37,830 nucleotides of DNA from Patescibacteria group bacterium (GTDB taxonomy: Bacteria; Patescibacteriota; Minisyncoccia; UBA6257; GWB1-50-10): the NCBI GenBank assembly GCA_030018585.1, contig JASEHZ010000004.1:1-37830 (forward strand), given 5' to 3'. The notes below the pieces were generated by a model. It searched no databases. It saw nothing but the letters and a program-made list of their open reading frames with translations, and was not told the origin of the DNA. The translations under genes were made by a program, and so were the position numbers. Each line of letters begins with the position of its first letter. The stretch's first letter is position 1. Positions 36,249 to 37,830 of the stretch are shown one piece after another.

Positions 36249-36710
36249 TTAAACAATTTTAAAAATTTTCCTTGCGATTCCGGTAATAACGAAATAACTT
36301 AAAATTACACAAACAAACAAAACTAGCAAAAAAAACAATCCGTCTTTATCAATATTTACCCTAAGAGTATTTTGTTTTAATTCTATGCTTTCAATTTGCG
36401 TAAGAAATTTTGCAAAAGTTTTTCGCGTATAATCGATTTTACCGTCTGACATAATTCCCACGAAAAAAGCATCGTGGACTGAAGGCATAATAATAAGTGC
36501 TTTATAACAATGATTAAAAAAAATCTGATAATCAACGCCTGACACATTAAAGCTCGAATAAGCTTCCTTTAAAAGATGAATTTCGCCAGTACATGACAAA
36601 ATATTAATCGTTTCGGTTGATTTGTAGTCGGCATTATAAATATAAAGCGCAGCCATAACCAAGACAAAAAGCACCAAAATTCGAAAAATAGCAAAGAAAT
36701 TCTGTTTCAT
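36249..36710 (-). CDS. two-TM protein of unknown function
   Basis: 153 aa ORF with N- and C-terminal TM; minus-strand promoter TTGACG-N17-TATTAT at 36753-36781. Confidence 0.6.
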   Translation of the reverse strand: MKQNFFAIFRILVLFVLVMAALYIYNADYKSTETINILSCTGEIHLLKEAYSSFNVSGVDYQIFFNHCYKALIIMPSVHDAFFVGIMSDGKIDYTRKTFAKFLTQIESIELKQNTLRVNIDKDGLFFLLVLFVCVILSYFVITGIARKIFKIV

Positions 36711-36878
36711 TTCATGTTTCCTTTATATTATTAAGTTAAATTTACTACCTAAATAATACGCTAACAAAATCAATTCGTCAAACGCCATGGCAATAAACCA
36801 AAGATCAAATTCATTAATTTTCCCTGCAATTCGGATTTCCGCCCCTCCCGAACCGCACGGAATAGCCATATTAACTTC

Positions 36879-37229
36879 CTACGGTACTCTCAGAGTATTC
36901 TTATCAAAAAATAACGGCTCTATAACCAACATTCCTTTTTTCTCGTAATTTACATATCTTGTAGATTCTTGAGAATAAGAAGCAAGGCGATGCCGCACTA
37001 TCTCATGAGTTACACCGCGATCGCAAATTACCCGCACAGTTACTTTTTCGTGCTCAATAACTGATTCATGACCGGACGCCAAAATACTCTTTACAAAATC
37101 TCAAGCTGAAGTTTCAGTAATGCGTTTTTCGCTTTTATAACAAGTCCGACCATAACGCTCAATATTCTTTAAAATTTGCTCTCCATCAATTTTATCTTCA
37201 ATAACAAAATAAGCTTTTATAACTTCCAT
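36879..37229 (-). pseudogene. thyX: decayed FAD-dependent thymidylate synthase ThyX
   Basis: [98 protein letters not shown]; in-frame TGA at 37101-37103 and loss of the C-terminal part. Confidence 0.85.
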
Positions 37230-37320
37230 ATCAATCCTTTCTCTTTATTTAATTAATTAAAAAACTAAATAGAGTTTATATTAAAACTATCAATAATTCA
37301 AGAAAACAAATCGACAAAGA

Positions 37321-37352
37321 AAAAACCGCTTCAATTAATTGAAGCGGTTTTT
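37321..37352. terminator. palindromic terminator
   Basis: AAAAACCGCTTCAATTAATTGAAGCGGTTTTT. Confidence 0.75.
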
Positions 37353-37366
37353 AATCGAACTACCGA

Positions 37367-37708
37367 TTAATTATTTTTAACTTCTTCTCTGGCGAATTGC
37401 AAACGAATCCATGGCATCTCATCTTCTTCTCTTGACAGATTAGTTAAATGAAGACATAAAAGAACCTCATCCCAACCCTCTTCTTTAAAATTAAGAACTA
37501 ACGCCCAAAGTAATCGCATATCATAATTTTTCCTAAATCGATAAAAAACCATTCCAAGCTCATAACTAAGTGCCTCGTCATGAGTTTGTTTTTCTCCCGG
37601 TTTCAATTGTCGAAATTGATGACGGGCAAAAGTTTCAATATCAATTTTTAATTCATTTACAATAATCTCTTCAGATTTAGAAAGTGATAATATGTCTATC
37701 GGTTTCAT
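37367..37708 (-). CDS. hypothetical protein
   Basis: 113 aa ORF with AAGGAA SD and upstream TTGACA-N18-TATCAT. Confidence 0.6.
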   Translation of the reverse strand: MKPIDILSLSKSEEIIVNELKIDIETFARHQFRQLKPGEKQTHDEALSYELGMVFYRFRKNYDMRLLWALVLNFKEEGWDEVLLCLHLTNLSREEDEMPWIRLQFAREEVKNN

Positions 37709-37764
37709 ACAACATTCCTTTCAGATAATATTAGATTGACAATAAATAGTTAATTACTGATTGA

Positions 37765-37794
37765 ATGATAGCATACTCCTGTGCTATTTGTCAA
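37765..37794 (-). promoter_or_regulatory. sigma70-type promoter for 37367-37708
   Basis: Minus strand TTGACA-N18-TATCAT. Confidence 0.65.
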
Positions 37795-37830
37795 CCCAGC
37801 GTAATGGTTCAATAGCTTGTATCCACCCCC

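Noticed and set aside
37101-37103. TGA recoding (Gly or Trp) to explain the thyX interruption
   Set aside because: TGA is used as the terminal stop of rplO and the small genes at 24098 and 24535, and thyX is also truncated downstream, so decay is simpler

Overview
This looks like a CPR/Patescibacteria (Parcubacteria-like) chromosomal segment; that assignment is inferred from gene content and protein style, not from a search. Its core is a minus-strand S10-spc ribosomal protein run (tuf-rpsJ-rplC-rplD-rplW-rplB-rpsS-rplV-rpsC-rplP-rpmC-rpsQ-rplN-rplX-rplE-rpsN-rpsH-rplF-rplR-rpsE-rplO-secY-adk-map) with no rpmD (L30). Flanking genes include dprA, topA, alaS (short form), rpoD, dnaG, plsY, htpX, lemA, a pilO-like gene, tRNA-Ala, tRNA-Ile and tRNA-Ser, two DUF5667-type surface proteins, an MNT/HEPN pair whose HEPN is frameshifted, an encapsulin-type ferritin-like protein with no shell gene in view, and a decayed thyX. 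The main finding is a set of intergenic elements that fill, almost to the base, the gap between one gene's stop codon and the next gene's ATG. Three copies (before topA, secY and rpsC) are closed by ATCCCGTTAGAA...TTCTAACGGG|ATG. A second type sits before rplX (CCCTCAC...GTGAGGG|ATG) with a diverged relative at 30.8 kb, and related-looking structures precede rplF and rplP. They share an AT-rich core (ACCAAAAAACATA), variable internal hairpins that keep their pairing, and short upstream ORFs. They are candidates for an undescribed structured leader RNA family or a start-codon-associated small repeat.
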